Shown: in pieces, positions 1 to 8,286 of the stretch | Layout of the letters: each line of letters begins with the position of its first letter | Position numbering within the stretch: the first letter of the stretch is position 1 | Source of the DNA: Nitrososphaerota archaeon | GTDB taxonomy: Archaea > Thermoproteota > Nitrososphaeria > Nitrososphaerales > Nitrosopumilaceae | Direction of reading: 5' to 3' | Length of the DNA stretch: 64,000 nucleotides | Assembly (NCBI GenBank): GCA_028867755.1 | Contig: JAGWFT010000001.1 | Coordinates: 226,727-290,726, forward strand | Position numbers and translations under genes: made by a program | The notes under the pieces: generated by a model | Seen by the model: the letters and a program-made list of their open reading frames with translations, nothing else | Told to the model about the DNA's origin: nothing | Databases searched by the model: none

Positions 1-11
1 ACCAATACTAA

Positions 12-290
12 GCCACGACGCCGATAAATCCTGATACAGAAGAGGCCATACAACAAAGAACAAAATTCTACAACAGTGATAGTGTAGATAATTTTATCAA
101 AAAACACGGCGTGCCAAAGACTCGACAGTCATTGCGAAACTTGGTGGAATTAGAAATGGGCAAAAAAGATAGCGGTGAGATAAATAACGCAGTAGAATTG
201 TTAGGACATGTCTATTTCCAAGTGCATTCACAGCAGATAAACATCCGGGACAGATCCAATGGAAAGTTGATTGTTTCCATTAGAAAATAA
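12..290 (+). pseudogene. C-terminal fragment of an unknown protein, possibly frameshifted
   Basis: An open frame runs from 12 to the TAA at 288-290 and reads like real protein (for example KKHGVPKTRQSLRNLVELE and VYFQVHSQQINIRDRSNGK). It has no credible start: protein-like sequence begins before the first GTG (111) or ATG (156), and a stop lies at 9-11 in the same frame. Frame 2 is open from the window edge to TGA at 32-34, so a one-base frameshift near 27-32 would join the two into a continuous C-terminus. It could also be the end of a gene whose start lies outside the window. I do not recognise the family. Confidence 0.35.
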
Positions 291-355
291 ATCAAGACCT
301 ATTACAATGAATTAAGTATTGCCAGTCTAGCAAGATTTTATCAAACTGAAAAAAT

Positions 356-2053
356 ATGACAACAGTTCTAGAACATTTCCCAGAAGAATTTGAACCAAGA
401 CAGATACAGAAGGATATACTATATGGAATAGAGCAGCAGCTCAATTCCGGCTACAAGATTGTAGTTCTTTCTGCACCTACTGGAGTTGGCAAGTCCCTAA
501 TTGCTGCCACGCTTGCACGATATTATGGTAAGTCATTTGTAATTACTGCCTCAAAACAACTTCAGGACCAGTACTCAAAAGATCTCAAATTTCTCAATCC
601 TGTCAAGGGAAAATCCAATTTTGCCTGCCTTAAGCTGATGGAGCATCAAGGAATAGAAAGATCAGATCTCAAACAAGCTATACAGAAAGGACTGACATGT
701 GAGAAGGGATTATGCGAAGAGACGGTCAAGATAAAAGGAAAAGAGGTAAAGGAAAGTTGCAAATTCAAACCTAAAATTGGCGAATTGCAACCAAATTCCA
801 AAAATCCCCAGTGTTTTTATTACGAACAAAAATATCTCGCCCTCCTTTCTGACCATTCCATCTGGAATTATGCAGCATATTTCCAGCTGATGAGATTTGG
901 CCGCAAAGCATATGCAGATTATATCAAAAAACCGATTGCGATCTTTGACGAGGCCCACAAAATAGAAGATCAGATAATCCAGTTCATAGGTGTAGACATC
1001 TACAGTGGACACATAACAGAATGTGGGATTGATGTCAAGAGCTATTCCCTTGATGAACCAAAACTTGTCTTGGAACTGCTCGATGATCTTGCAAAATCAT
1101 ATTCACAGCAAATCAAGAATCTTCAAGAGAGTAAAAAATTTCAGCAAAATCCAGACTACATGCAACTTGCAAGACTCGAATCGCGATACGAAAAGATGGC
1201 AAATGCTCATGTTGAACTAGAATTAAACAAGGAAAACTTTGTCCTAAATGATCCTTACTTCGATGAGCGAGGCAACTTTAGATCGCTTTCAATAAAGCCA
1301 CTTGATATTTCAAAATATGTCAAGGCGTTCTTTGACATTGATATACAGATCTTCATGTCGGCTACCATAGACAAGGCAAGTTTTTGTGAAAATACTAGTC
1401 TTGATCCTTCCACAGTTGCGTTTGTTGACACTCCAAAATCACCTTTCTTGCCTGATAAAAGACGAATCAATTTTCTAAATGTAAGAAAGCTCAACTATTC
1501 ATCAAGCAGAGATGATGAGCTTGCAGTGATATCCAAGATTGATGACATACTAACACAACATGCAGATGAGAGAGGTCTCATACTTAGCTCCTCTGAGAAG
1601 AAATGCGTGGACATACGAGATCATCTCTCGGAGAAAAACAAGTGCAGAATCAGAATTTGTCATAGTAGAAATGAAAATGGCATGACCCAAGATGAGGTAA
1701 TTCAAGAACATGCCATGGATGAAAATGGTGTGCTGTTGTCATCTTCATTGTGGGAGGGGGTTGATTTGAAAGATGATCTTTCCAGATTCCAGATAATAGC
1801 AAAAGTACCATATCCAAACTTGAGTGAGAAAAGAACTAAAATTAAGATGCAAAAGTTTCCCTTGTGGTACAAATCCCAAACACTGGTGAAGTTACTACAG
1901 GGGTTTGGAAGGTCAATTAGAAGCGAGCAAGACTGGGCTGTGACATATGTGCTTGATACTGCAGCAGATGACTTGTTGCTTCAATGCAAATCAATGGTGC
2001 CAAAATCATACTATGATGTCTTGGGATTCAAGAGCTATCCAGGATCCAGTTGA
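356..2053 (+). CDS. XPD/DinG-like superfamily 2 DNA helicase with Fe-S cluster cysteines
   Basis: Predicted ATP-dependent 5'-3' DNA helicase acting in repair. Walker A APTGVGKS lies at residues 40-47 and the DEAH box at 198-201. Between them sit cysteines 91, 115, 120, 135 and 153, the region where XPD/Rad3 and DinG proteins hold a 4Fe-4S cluster; FYYEQ after the last Cys is typical. Motif SATI follows at about 330, and the C-terminal GFGRSIRSEQDW resembles motif VI (Q-x-x-GR-x-IR). At 565 aa it is slightly shorter than most archaeal XPDs. ATG start at 356. The family is clear; whether it is the XPD orthologue or a DinG-like paralogue is not settled. Confidence 0.85.
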   Translation: MTTVLEHFPEEFEPRQIQKDILYGIEQQLNSGYKIVVLSAPTGVGKSLIAATLARYYGKSFVITASKQLQDQYSKDLKFLNPVKGKSNFACLKLMEHQGIERSDLKQAIQKGLTCEKGLCEETVKIKGKEVKESCKFKPKIGELQPNSKNPQCFYYEQKYLALLSDHSIWNYAAYFQLMRFGRKAYADYIKKPIAIFDEAHKIEDQIIQFIGVDIYSGHITECGIDVKSYSLDEPKLVLELLDDLAKSYSQQIKNLQESKKFQQNPDYMQLARLESRYEKMANAHVELELNKENFVLNDPYFDERGNFRSLSIKPLDISKYVKAFFDIDIQIFMSATIDKASFCENTSLDPSTVAFVDTPKSPFLPDKRRINFLNVRKLNYSSSRDDELAVISKIDDILTQHADERGLILSSSEKKCVDIRDHLSEKNKCRIRICHSRNENGMTQDEVIQEHAMDENGVLLSSSLWEGVDLKDDLSRFQIIAKVPYPNLSEKRTKIKMQKFPLWYKSQTLVKLLQGFGRSIRSEQDWAVTYVLDTAADDLLLQCKSMVPKSYYDVLGFKSYPGSS

Positions 2054-2084
2054 GATATAGTCTTTTTTCTAAAATAGATAAAAT

Positions 2085-2390
2085 CTAATGTGCTATCTCT
2101 TGGATAGGATTTTCAAGTTCTGCCAGTGTGAATACAAACCTAGAGCCCTCAAATTCTGTTGTACCCTCTCGTTCCCAATTTACTTGGTAGGTCTTTGTCA
2201 CATGCCCCCCAATAATTGAAATTGTCTTTGGTACTGCCTCATACAGTTTTTCCACCTTATCTTTATCTCGTGTCATCAGCAGAGATCTACGCCTTTTCAT
2301 GAGATACTTGATGGCTACATTTTTGTGCTGATGGCCCTCAACTTCTATCTTCTCACTGCCAAGATCTATGGTGAATTTTCTTTTTCCCAT
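2085..2390 (-). CDS. conserved hypothetical protein, 101 aa
   Basis: Small basic protein of 101 aa starting MGKRKFTIDLGSEKIEVEG. The pattern suggests an N-terminal beta-hairpin, a Lys/Arg-rich stretch (YLMKRRRSLLMTRDKDK, about residues 30-46) and a C-terminal beta-rich half. There is no signal peptide or membrane segment. It converges on the helicase gene with 31 bases between stops. I do not recognise the family; the basic patch would fit nucleic-acid binding, but that is inference. Confidence 0.6.
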   Translation of the reverse strand: MGKRKFTIDLGSEKIEVEGHQHKNVAIKYLMKRRRSLLMTRDKDKVEKLYEAVPKTISIIGGHVTKTYQVNWEREGTTEFEGSRFVFTLAELENPIQEIAH

Positions 2391-2683
2391 GCTATCTAGG
2401 TGAGAATTTTCTACAAAAATCGGATTGACAAATCACATCTATCATCTGCATTGAAAATTATGACAAAACTTCATGAGATAGAATGGAGCCGGGGGACTAG
2501 GATACCATCTTGGTCATATTTCTGGGCCCACTTTGTTCTAAAATTGAAAATATGCAGTAAGCTAATCTGAGTAACTACAAAACTCCTTCCTTAATTTTTA
2601 AAATCTAATCCATCTAAAGTAGATACGGTTTTTCTTTTATATTCAGAATATGGGATAAGCCTGTTTTATCTTGAGGCATATAG

Positions 2684-3016
2684 CTAGACATACCATATCG
2701 ATGATTCTAGGTGTGCCGTGTTACCTGAGACAATTACTCTCTTTCCAGCTGCTGTTGCCTTGTGTTTTTGTTCTTTTCCATCTTCGTCGATTATGGTAAG
2801 TTCACCAATTCCCTTACTCGTGTACGTAACACAGCCCTCCTTCGGCTCAGATCTTTCCCAGAGATCTACCTCAAATCCGATTTTCTTGAACGTTGTCAGT
2901 CGATGGCCACATTTTTTGGATGTCACAATACCTTTATCGGATTCTTCGCCCATTGTCTTCATTCTTTGAATTTCCTTGTGATGAATATATGTTTTCTTGA
3001 TTCCGCCCCGAGCCAA
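2684..3016 (-). CDS. conserved hypothetical protein, 110 aa
   Basis: A 110-aa soluble protein, MARGGIKKTYIHHKE at the N-terminus, with a Lys/His-rich start and a beta-rich C-terminal half (GELTIIDEDGKEQKHK, KRVIVSGNTAHLESS). It has only two cysteines (in KKCGH and EGCVTY), too few for a zinc ribbon. ATG start at 3016, no recognisable domain. The 2391-2683 gap between this gene and its neighbour holds no convincing gene, only AT-rich promoter-like sequence. Confidence 0.55.
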   Translation of the reverse strand: MARGGIKKTYIHHKEIQRMKTMGEESDKGIVTSKKCGHRLTTFKKIGFEVDLWERSEPKEGCVTYTSKGIGELTIIDEDGKEQKHKATAAGKRVIVSGNTAHLESSIWYV

Positions 3017-3065
3017 GAAAGTTTAATGAATGTTAAAACACAAACAGGTTATTGATGATGTGAAT

Positions 3066-3111
3066 CTGGTAAGACTCGGACTCTCATAGGTTTGAGTCCT
3101 ATAAGGTCCAG
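3066..3111 (+). other. two-tier hairpin, RNA-like element beside tRNA-Pro
   Basis: CTGG at 3066-3069 can pair with CCAG at 3108-3111. Inside, GGACTC pairs with GAGTCC around a 10-nt loop, leaving two opposed unpaired stretches of about 8 nt. The same stretch also contains ATAGG-TTTGAGT-CCTAT, shaped like a tRNA T-arm. It could be a decayed tRNA end, an H/ACA-like guide RNA or a chance structure. No matching acceptor 5' half is seen upstream. Confidence 0.25.
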
Positions 3112-3186
3112 TTATCATTGTGATACAATTTTAGTTCCAAAAAGGTCAAATTAACCTCCGCTGTCTTTACCCATGAGACAGACTGG

Positions 3187-3260
3187 CGGGACCGGCCGGA
3201 CTTGAACCGGCGACCTCTAGCACCCCAGGCTAGCATCATACCAAGCTAGACTACGGTCCC
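3187..3260 (-). tRNA. tRNA-Pro (GGG)
   Basis: On the minus strand a full cloverleaf can be drawn. The acceptor is GGGACCG/CGGTCCC. The anticodon stem CTAGC/GCTAG encloses the 7-nt loop CTGGGGT with anticodon GGG. The T arm is GCCGG-TTCAAGT-CCGGC. No intron is needed. The discriminator base is G at 3187 and CCA is not encoded. Confidence 0.95.
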
Positions 3261-3331
3261 TCAAGTTGCAGGGAATTGTTGAAATTATTAAATGGTAGGA
3301 TTAACTTTTGCGCAAAAATTTGGCTTAGATT

Positions 3332-4474
3332 CTATAACCACTTTTCCAGTCGTTCTTTTTCAAACTTTTCCTTTTCTGAAAAATAATCAGATGATGGTGC
3401 TTTTAGCTCAGTTATTGGAGTAGGGCTTGAATACATGTCTACTCGGATGTACCCAGCTATCTTCTTTCCTGTTTCCAAGAAACACCCACCCTGTCCGTCA
3501 AAAACAGAGCCTTCCTGTTCTTTCTTAATTTTGGATATGATGTTTCTTGCAACAGTTATTCCTTGTCCTTCTGCAAATATTCCTGCCTTTGGTACTGCTA
3601 TCTTGTCTGTTACCATTATCTGATTTACATCTCCTATTGCAAAGACATTCTCAAATTTTGTCTTGCAGGTTCTGTCCACTTCGATGAACTTGCCTGGCTG
3701 CGCAAGCCCACAATCAACTGCTACAAGAGGCACCTTATGAGGAGGAATTGCGATCAGCAAATCAAAATTTGTCTCTCCAGATTCAAACTTGAGCTTGTTT
3801 GGCTCAACTGATGTAGTCTTGTGGCTTCCATGAAACTCTATGTTCTTTGATTTTAGAATCTGCAAGATTTCCTCACTTACTTGCGGGCCTCCGGCCGGAA
3901 GTGTGATTTGAGTAGGGCTGTAAAAATCCATTTGAATTGAACTACTAGCGCCAGTCTCTTCAAGAACTGACCTTATCAAGAGGGCTGCTTCATATGGTGC
4001 AGGAGGACACTTGTATGGCAAGCCTGTAATTGCAATAGCTATCTTGCCTAATTTCATCTGGCTTATCTTATCTCGAATTTTTGAAACGTCATTGAGATCA
4101 TACAATATCAGACTGTTTTCCCTCAGTCCTGGAATCTGTTCTGGTGCAAGCTCAACGCCCAACGCAATTATTAGATAATCATAGTGCAGCCTGCGATAGT
4201 TTGTTCTTACAATTTTGTTTTCAAGGTCTATCTTAGTTGCCTCTTCATTGATGAATTCAATTCCCTTTTTTGTAACAGCTTCGAGTTGTCTCTTTGAGGT
4301 TTCAAACTGTCTTGCACCGGTCAAGATCCAAAGCTTGACTAGGTCCATCATGAACCAGTCTTTTTTGTCAACTATGGTGATTCTAGCATCTTGAGGTAAT
4401 GCAGCACGTAGCTCGTTGGCAGCAGCAAGCCCTCCAAATCCCCCACCCAAAATTACGATGTTCGTTGGTCTAAT
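3332..4474 (-). CDS. FAD-dependent pyridine nucleotide-disulfide oxidoreductase (NDH-2 / SQR-like)
   Basis: Predicted membrane-peripheral flavoprotein transferring electrons from NAD(P)H or sulfide to quinone. The dinucleotide-binding motif GGGFGGLAAANEL is at the extreme N-terminus. A second block is YDYLIIALGVELAPEQIPG, and the late motif ENVFAIGDVNQI is the FAD-binding GD motif of this family. The only canonical start, TTG at 4450, would begin inside the first beta-strand (NIVILGGGFGG). The strand needs the upstream codons, where the only start-like codon is ATT at 4472-4474, 17 bases after the SDR stop. I therefore extend to 4474. It is the second gene of a likely two-gene unit with the SDR. 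NDH-2 versus sulfide:quinone reductase cannot be decided here. Confidence 0.8.
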   Translation of the reverse strand: MRPTNIVILGGGFGGLAAANELRAALPQDARITIVDKKDWFMMDLVKLWILTGARQFETSKRQLEAVTKKGIEFINEEATKIDLENKIVRTNYRRLHYDYLIIALGVELAPEQIPGLRENSLILYDLNDVSKIRDKISQMKLGKIAIAITGLPYKCPPAPYEAALLIRSVLEETGASSSIQMDFYSPTQITLPAGGPQVSEEILQILKSKNIEFHGSHKTTSVEPNKLKFESGETNFDLLIAIPPHKVPLVAVDCGLAQPGKFIEVDRTCKTKFENVFAIGDVNQIMVTDKIAVPKAGIFAEGQGITVARNIISKIKKEQEGSVFDGQGGCFLETGKKIAGYIRVDMYSSPTPITELKAPSSDYFSEKEKFEKERLEKWL

Positions 4475-4490
4475 GCAAGAACACCATTCA

Positions 4491-5234
4491 CTATCTTTCT
4501 TGGGTTGTTGGCCTTATGGTTATCTCGTTTACGTTCATGTGAGGTGGTGATTCTATGGCAAACAGAATAGAATTTGCAATGTCTTCTGACTTGAGAGCTT
4601 GCATAGTCTTTGCAGATTTTACAAATGCTTCAAGTGATTTATCAGTAATAGTATTTGTAAGCTCTGTATCAACAACACCTGGCTCTATTGTTGTAACCCG
4701 AATGTTATTTCGTGCAGAAAGCTCTTGTCTCAGGCCTTCACTAAATGCTCTAACTGCGTATTTTGTTGCACAATATACACTTCCTGCAGGAAAGACTACT
4801 CTTCCTGCAATTGATGAAATGTTTACAATGTGGCCAGAATTTTGCTTTAACAAATGAGGAATTGCTGCAGCAGTGCAATATAAGACTCCCTTGATGTTTA
4901 CATCAATCATTCTGTCCCACTCGTCAACTTTGAGGTTTTTGACAAAGCTCAATGGCATAAGACCTGCATTGTTGACAAGAATGTCTACTCTGCCCCATTT
5001 TTTTATTGCAGCATCAATTAGGCTCTCGCAATCACTACGCTTTGTAACATCGCATGATATCGTAATGCATTCGCCTCCAGCTTTTTCAATTTCTTTTTGC
5101 AGTTGTTCTAGTTTGTCCTTTCTTCGCGCGCCAGCAACAACCTTGGCTCCAGCCTTTGCTATTGATAACGCTGTGGCATAACCAATTCCACTGCTCGCAC
5201 CTGTTACTATAGCGACTTGACCTTTTATCGTCAT
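4491..5234 (-). CDS. short-chain dehydrogenase/reductase (SDR)
   Basis: Classical NAD(P)-dependent SDR of about 247 aa. It shows the cofactor motif TGASSGIG, the NNAG structural motif (LVNNAGLMPL), a catalytic Ser in NISSIAG, and YxxxK as YCATK. GARRKDKL after the second strand suggests NADP preference. The frame extends four codons upstream (5246), but the ATG at 5234 directly before TIKGQVAIVTGAS gives the usual SDR N-terminus. The flavoprotein gene follows 17 bases downstream, so co-transcription is likely. The substrate is unknown. Confidence 0.88.
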   Translation of the reverse strand: MTIKGQVAIVTGASSGIGYATALSIAKAGAKVVAGARRKDKLEQLQKEIEKAGGECITISCDVTKRSDCESLIDAAIKKWGRVDILVNNAGLMPLSFVKNLKVDEWDRMIDVNIKGVLYCTAAAIPHLLKQNSGHIVNISSIAGRVVFPAGSVYCATKYAVRAFSEGLRQELSARNNIRVTTIEPGVVDTELTNTITDKSLEAFVKSAKTMQALKSEDIANSILFAIESPPHMNVNEITIRPTTQER

Positions 5235-5353
5235 ACAGAAAATCATTTTTCATCAGGTGTACTGCGTAAATAAATTTTGTCAATTAATTCCAATAATTGT
5301 AGAAATTAACTTTGTTTCTTAACACTAATTTAGGATCAAGTGGGATCTAAGCC

Positions 5354-5578
5354 ATGGAGCAATTTGACTGTGCGTATTGCGGAGAAAAACAAGATCTGCC
5401 GTTTCAGTGCAATTACTGCAATGACAAGTTTTGTGCCGAACACAGATTGCCAGAGGACCATAGGTGTGTCAAGCTGCACCAGATAAGAACAAAAAGATTT
5501 GGAGAAAATAAGGTTCAGAGAAGAAAAGGCATTGGGAGACAGGGTTTCATAAAACGTGTATTTGGCAAGTTTGGTTAG
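5354..5578 (+). CDS. AN1-type zinc finger protein
   Basis: A 74-aa protein whose first half is an AN1 zinc finger: CAYCG, CNYCNDKFCAEHRLPEDHRC, with the usual Cys/His spacing that binds two zincs. The second half is basic (KRFGENKVQRRKGIGRQGF). Archaeal AN1 proteins are conserved in Nitrososphaerota but their role is unclear; eukaryotic relatives act in ubiquitin and stress pathways. It converges on the next gene, the stop codons overlapping by a few bases. Confidence 0.85.
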   Translation: MEQFDCAYCGEKQDLPFQCNYCNDKFCAEHRLPEDHRCVKLHQIRTKRFGENKVQRRKGIGRQGFIKRVFGKFG

Positions 5579-5847
5579 TAGAGAGCTTTTTGCGGATCAA
5601 GTTTTGATAGTTTTGCCTGATAAAACAGAGCAATTGCCAAAGCTAACAGTACACCTGCAGTAAGCCAATGAGCCACATGCATAACAAGATAGGCAATTCC
5701 AAAACCAATGCACATTAGTGCCTGAGTCATTAGTTTTATCCAGCTTGGTATCTTGGCTGCCCTGCTAATCATTTCTATGATAAACAGGCCTGCAACTGGA
5801 TATAGTATGATTTCAAAATAAACATCAAGGTCTATTCCATTATGCAT
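5575..5847 (-). CDS. small integral membrane protein
   Basis: A 90-aa protein with about three hydrophobic segments: IILYPVAGLFIIEMI, the stretch around MTQALMCIGFGIAYLVMHV, and LTAGVLLALAIALFY. The C-terminus is soluble (KLSKLDPQKALY). No family recognised. Its stop overlaps the convergent AN1 gene. Start is ATG at 5847; 27 bases separate it from the gins51 stop, so the two may share a transcript. Confidence 0.6.
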   Translation of the reverse strand: MHNGIDLDVYFEIILYPVAGLFIIEMISRAAKIPSWIKLMTQALMCIGFGIAYLVMHVAHWLTAGVLLALAIALFYQAKLSKLDPQKALY

Positions 5848-5874
5848 GATATCTCACGATGTATTGTCTAATTT

Positions 5875-6432
5875 CTAGTCTTCCCAACTTATCTTTACTG
5901 CTACCTTTTTGGTAATGAGTGCACGCGCATTCTCAAACGGTAAGGTCGCAACATCTTCAGCCTCAAATGGCCCATATGTCTGAAGATCTGTTCCCACAAT
6001 CTGGTCTATGGGTTTGAGAAATCTTACAACAACTGTTCTTGACCTATGATTTTTTGCTACAGTCTCAAGGAGCTTTAATCTTCCATTTAGTGTTGCAGAG
6101 AGAATAGTTTCTTTTCTCTGCCTTAGCTCATCTTCAGAATCAAGAATGAATCTTTCTTCATCAAGTAGATTTGAATAATCAATCTCTTCCAAGCCTGTTG
6201 CCTTTTCAATTCTAATTTTTAGAAGAAGTGATGTCAGGTCAGTTATCATTTTTACAAGCGAGTCTTTGATCTTCGATTCAGCCCCGTCATAGTCCTGATT
6301 TTTTAGATTCCCGAGAAATTCTGCGATATTGTTGTATAATTTTGAATCGAGCTCCTGTACTGAATCATTTTCTACTTCGCGAAGAAGCAAGGCATACAAT
6401 GAATTTGCATCAATTTTTTTTGTTTCTGACAT
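5875..6432 (-). CDS. GINS complex subunit Gins51 (Sld5/Psf1-like)
   Basis: Component of the archaeal replisome, bridging MCM and other fork proteins. The N-terminal about 120 residues are helical and charged (GINS A-domain type). The C-terminal B-domain carries the diagnostic stretch TVVVRFLKPIDQIVG followed by TYGPFEAEDVATLP, the GPF-x-x-x-DVA-x-LP pattern of archaeal Gins51. At 185 aa the length is normal. With PolD, Orc1/Cdc6 and PCNA it belongs to a regional concentration of replication genes. Confidence 0.9.
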   Translation of the reverse strand: MSETKKIDANSLYALLLREVENDSVQELDSKLYNNIAEFLGNLKNQDYDGAESKIKDSLVKMITDLTSLLLKIRIEKATGLEEIDYSNLLDEERFILDSEDELRQRKETILSATLNGRLKLLETVAKNHRSRTVVVRFLKPIDQIVGTDLQTYGPFEAEDVATLPFENARALITKKVAVKISWED

Positions 6433-6467
6433 TTACACACCCAACAATACTTAAATCATAGACTCCT

Positions 6468-7952
6468 TTGTTTTATGATCAAGGTGCAAAATTGCCATAT
6501 AAAGTGATTGGTGGAGAGCCAGTATCAGTTTCTTACTCGGCTGATGAAGTTTTTGCAAAGATAAAACACGATCAGATAAAATTCATAGATTTACAATTTA
6601 CAGGTCTTAGAGGAAGATTTCATCACACGACAATTTCTGCTAACCTGTTTACCCCTCAACAGATGCAAGATGGCTTGCCAAAGCTAGATGGTTCTTCAAT
6701 CGTAGGATTTGCTTCCATCCAAGACTCTGACATGATACTCAAGCCAGATCCCAATACATATGCGGTAATTCCTTGGATGACAAACTCCAAAACAGCTAGG
6801 TTGATTTGTGATGTATACTGGGGTTGGGGAAAAGGCAGGCTGGAATCCGATCCAAGAGGCATAGCACAAAAGGCTGAAAAACATCTTACAACACAGGGTT
6901 TTGATACAAGCTACTGGGGTCCAGAGGTAGAGTTCTTTGTTTTTGACAAGATCCAATGGGATGTATTGACGCCATACAAGGGCCAGTCATATTCAATCGA
7001 GTCAAAGGAAGCCCCATGGAACCAAGAGGGAAAAGGATACCCAATGGCATTGAAAAAGGGATACTATCCCAGCACTCCTGCTGATACTTTAACAGAATAT
7101 AGAAACGATTGTGTGGAATGCTTGAATGAGTATTTTGGAATCTTATGTGACAATCATCACCATGAGGTGGCAACTGCTGGACAGTGTGAGATCGATATAA
7201 GATATGATACCTTGACAAATTCCGCAGATGGCGCACAGACTTACAAGTATGTTATAAGAAATATTGCTACAAAATATGACAAGGTTGCAACCATGATGCC
7301 AAAACCAATTTCTATGGATGCAGGTTCTGGAATGCACACCAATGTAAGCTTGTGGAAGGACGGCAAGAACATGTTCTTTGACAAGGATGACAAAGAAGAG
7401 ATAAGCCAAGCTGCAAGGTACTATTGCGGAGGAATCATGAATCATGCAAGAGCGTTGTCTGCAATTGTTGCACCGACAACAAATTCTTATCACAGATTGG
7501 TTCCTGGATATGAAGCTCCTGTGTATATTGCATGGAGTGCAAGCAACAGGTCTGCAATAATTAGAATTCCGGCTCATTTCAGGGGAGAAAAATATGCAAA
7601 GATAAAGAGGTTAGAGTTCAGGGCTCCAGATCCGTCTTCAAATCCATATCTTGTATTTGCAGCAGTTCTTGCAGCAGGACTTGATGGAATTAAAAGGAAG
7701 ACCGAGCCTGGCGACCCAGTTAACGAAGATATCTATAAGATGACAAAGACGCAACGAGATGCAAAGGGGATCAAAGACCTGCCAGCAACGTTAGGAGAGG
7801 CACTTGATGAGCTTGAAAGTGACAGAAAATTCCTCAACCCAATATTTTCAAACGAGACCATTGACAAGATAATTGAGATAGAAAGAGCAGACGACCACGA
7901 GATCTCAATAAGACCTCATCCTCACGAGTTTTATCTCTATTTTGATATCTAG
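6468..7952 (+). CDS. glnA: glutamine synthetase, type I
   Basis: ATP-dependent synthesis of glutamine from glutamate and ammonia, the main ammonia-assimilation step. Recognisable blocks: N-terminal beta-grasp with KFIDLQFTGLRGRFHH, KLDGSSIVGF, the WGPEVEFFVFD metal-binding strand, the GSGMHTNVSLW nucleotide/metal block, APTTNSYHRLVPGYEAP, and NRSAIIRIP near the active-site arginine. The track start is TTG at 6468; GTG at 6504 is an alternative, because a TATA-like element near 6446-6452 would place the transcript start about 25 bases later. It is divergent from gins51 and overlaps the convergent small membrane gene by 4 bases. Confidence 0.95.
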   Translation: MFYDQGAKLPYKVIGGEPVSVSYSADEVFAKIKHDQIKFIDLQFTGLRGRFHHTTISANLFTPQQMQDGLPKLDGSSIVGFASIQDSDMILKPDPNTYAVIPWMTNSKTARLICDVYWGWGKGRLESDPRGIAQKAEKHLTTQGFDTSYWGPEVEFFVFDKIQWDVLTPYKGQSYSIESKEAPWNQEGKGYPMALKKGYYPSTPADTLTEYRNDCVECLNEYFGILCDNHHHEVATAGQCEIDIRYDTLTNSADGAQTYKYVIRNIATKYDKVATMMPKPISMDAGSGMHTNVSLWKDGKNMFFDKDDKEEISQAARYYCGGIMNHARALSAIVAPTTNSYHRLVPGYEAPVYIAWSASNRSAIIRIPAHFRGEKYAKIKRLEFRAPDPSSNPYLVFAAVLAAGLDGIKRKTEPGDPVNEDIYKMTKTQRDAKGIKDLPATLGEALDELESDRKFLNPIFSNETIDKIIEIERADDHEISIRPHPHEFYLYFDI

Positions 7953-8227
7953 GCTCTTCCTATTGCACCGTATATCAAGAATAATGCTGCTGCCATGATA
8001 GCTAGGCCAATAGCGAGGTAAGCTTTCCTGTGGCGGTCACCAGTTCCTGCCTTGTAAAGGGAGACAGCACCTGCCAGACCTACGAAGAGAATCAATGTTC
8101 CTATTATGACTGGATCCCAAGCACTATGAGTGATAACAGGATAAAAGACTCCAGAGAGCAGCGCAAAGAAAACTGCCAGGTAAATGTATTTTGCACCAGC
8201 CAAGATTTTGCTGCTGCCTAGTTGCAT
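7949..8227 (-). CDS. small integral membrane protein
   Basis: A 92-aa protein with three predicted membrane segments: YIYLAVFFALLSGVFYPVI, PVIIGTLILFVGLAGAVSLY and LAIGLAIMAAALFLIYGAI. Short basic loops (TGDRHRK) separate segments two and three. No family recognised. ATG start at 8227; the stop overlaps glnA by 4 bases in convergent orientation. Confidence 0.6.
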   Translation of the reverse strand: MQLGSSKILAGAKYIYLAVFFALLSGVFYPVITHSAWDPVIIGTLILFVGLAGAVSLYKAGTGDRHRKAYLAIGLAIMAAALFLIYGAIGRA

Positions 8228-8286
8228 AGGATTGCCTATCTAGAATAGTCAAATAAACCTTTGAGAAGAGAAAGAGTGTTTTCTTT

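Noticed and set aside
2460-2570. 36-codon ORF in the 2391-2683 gap
   Set aside because: Codons and residue pattern look unconvincing, no TATA box at a proper distance and no neighbouring operon; probably chance.
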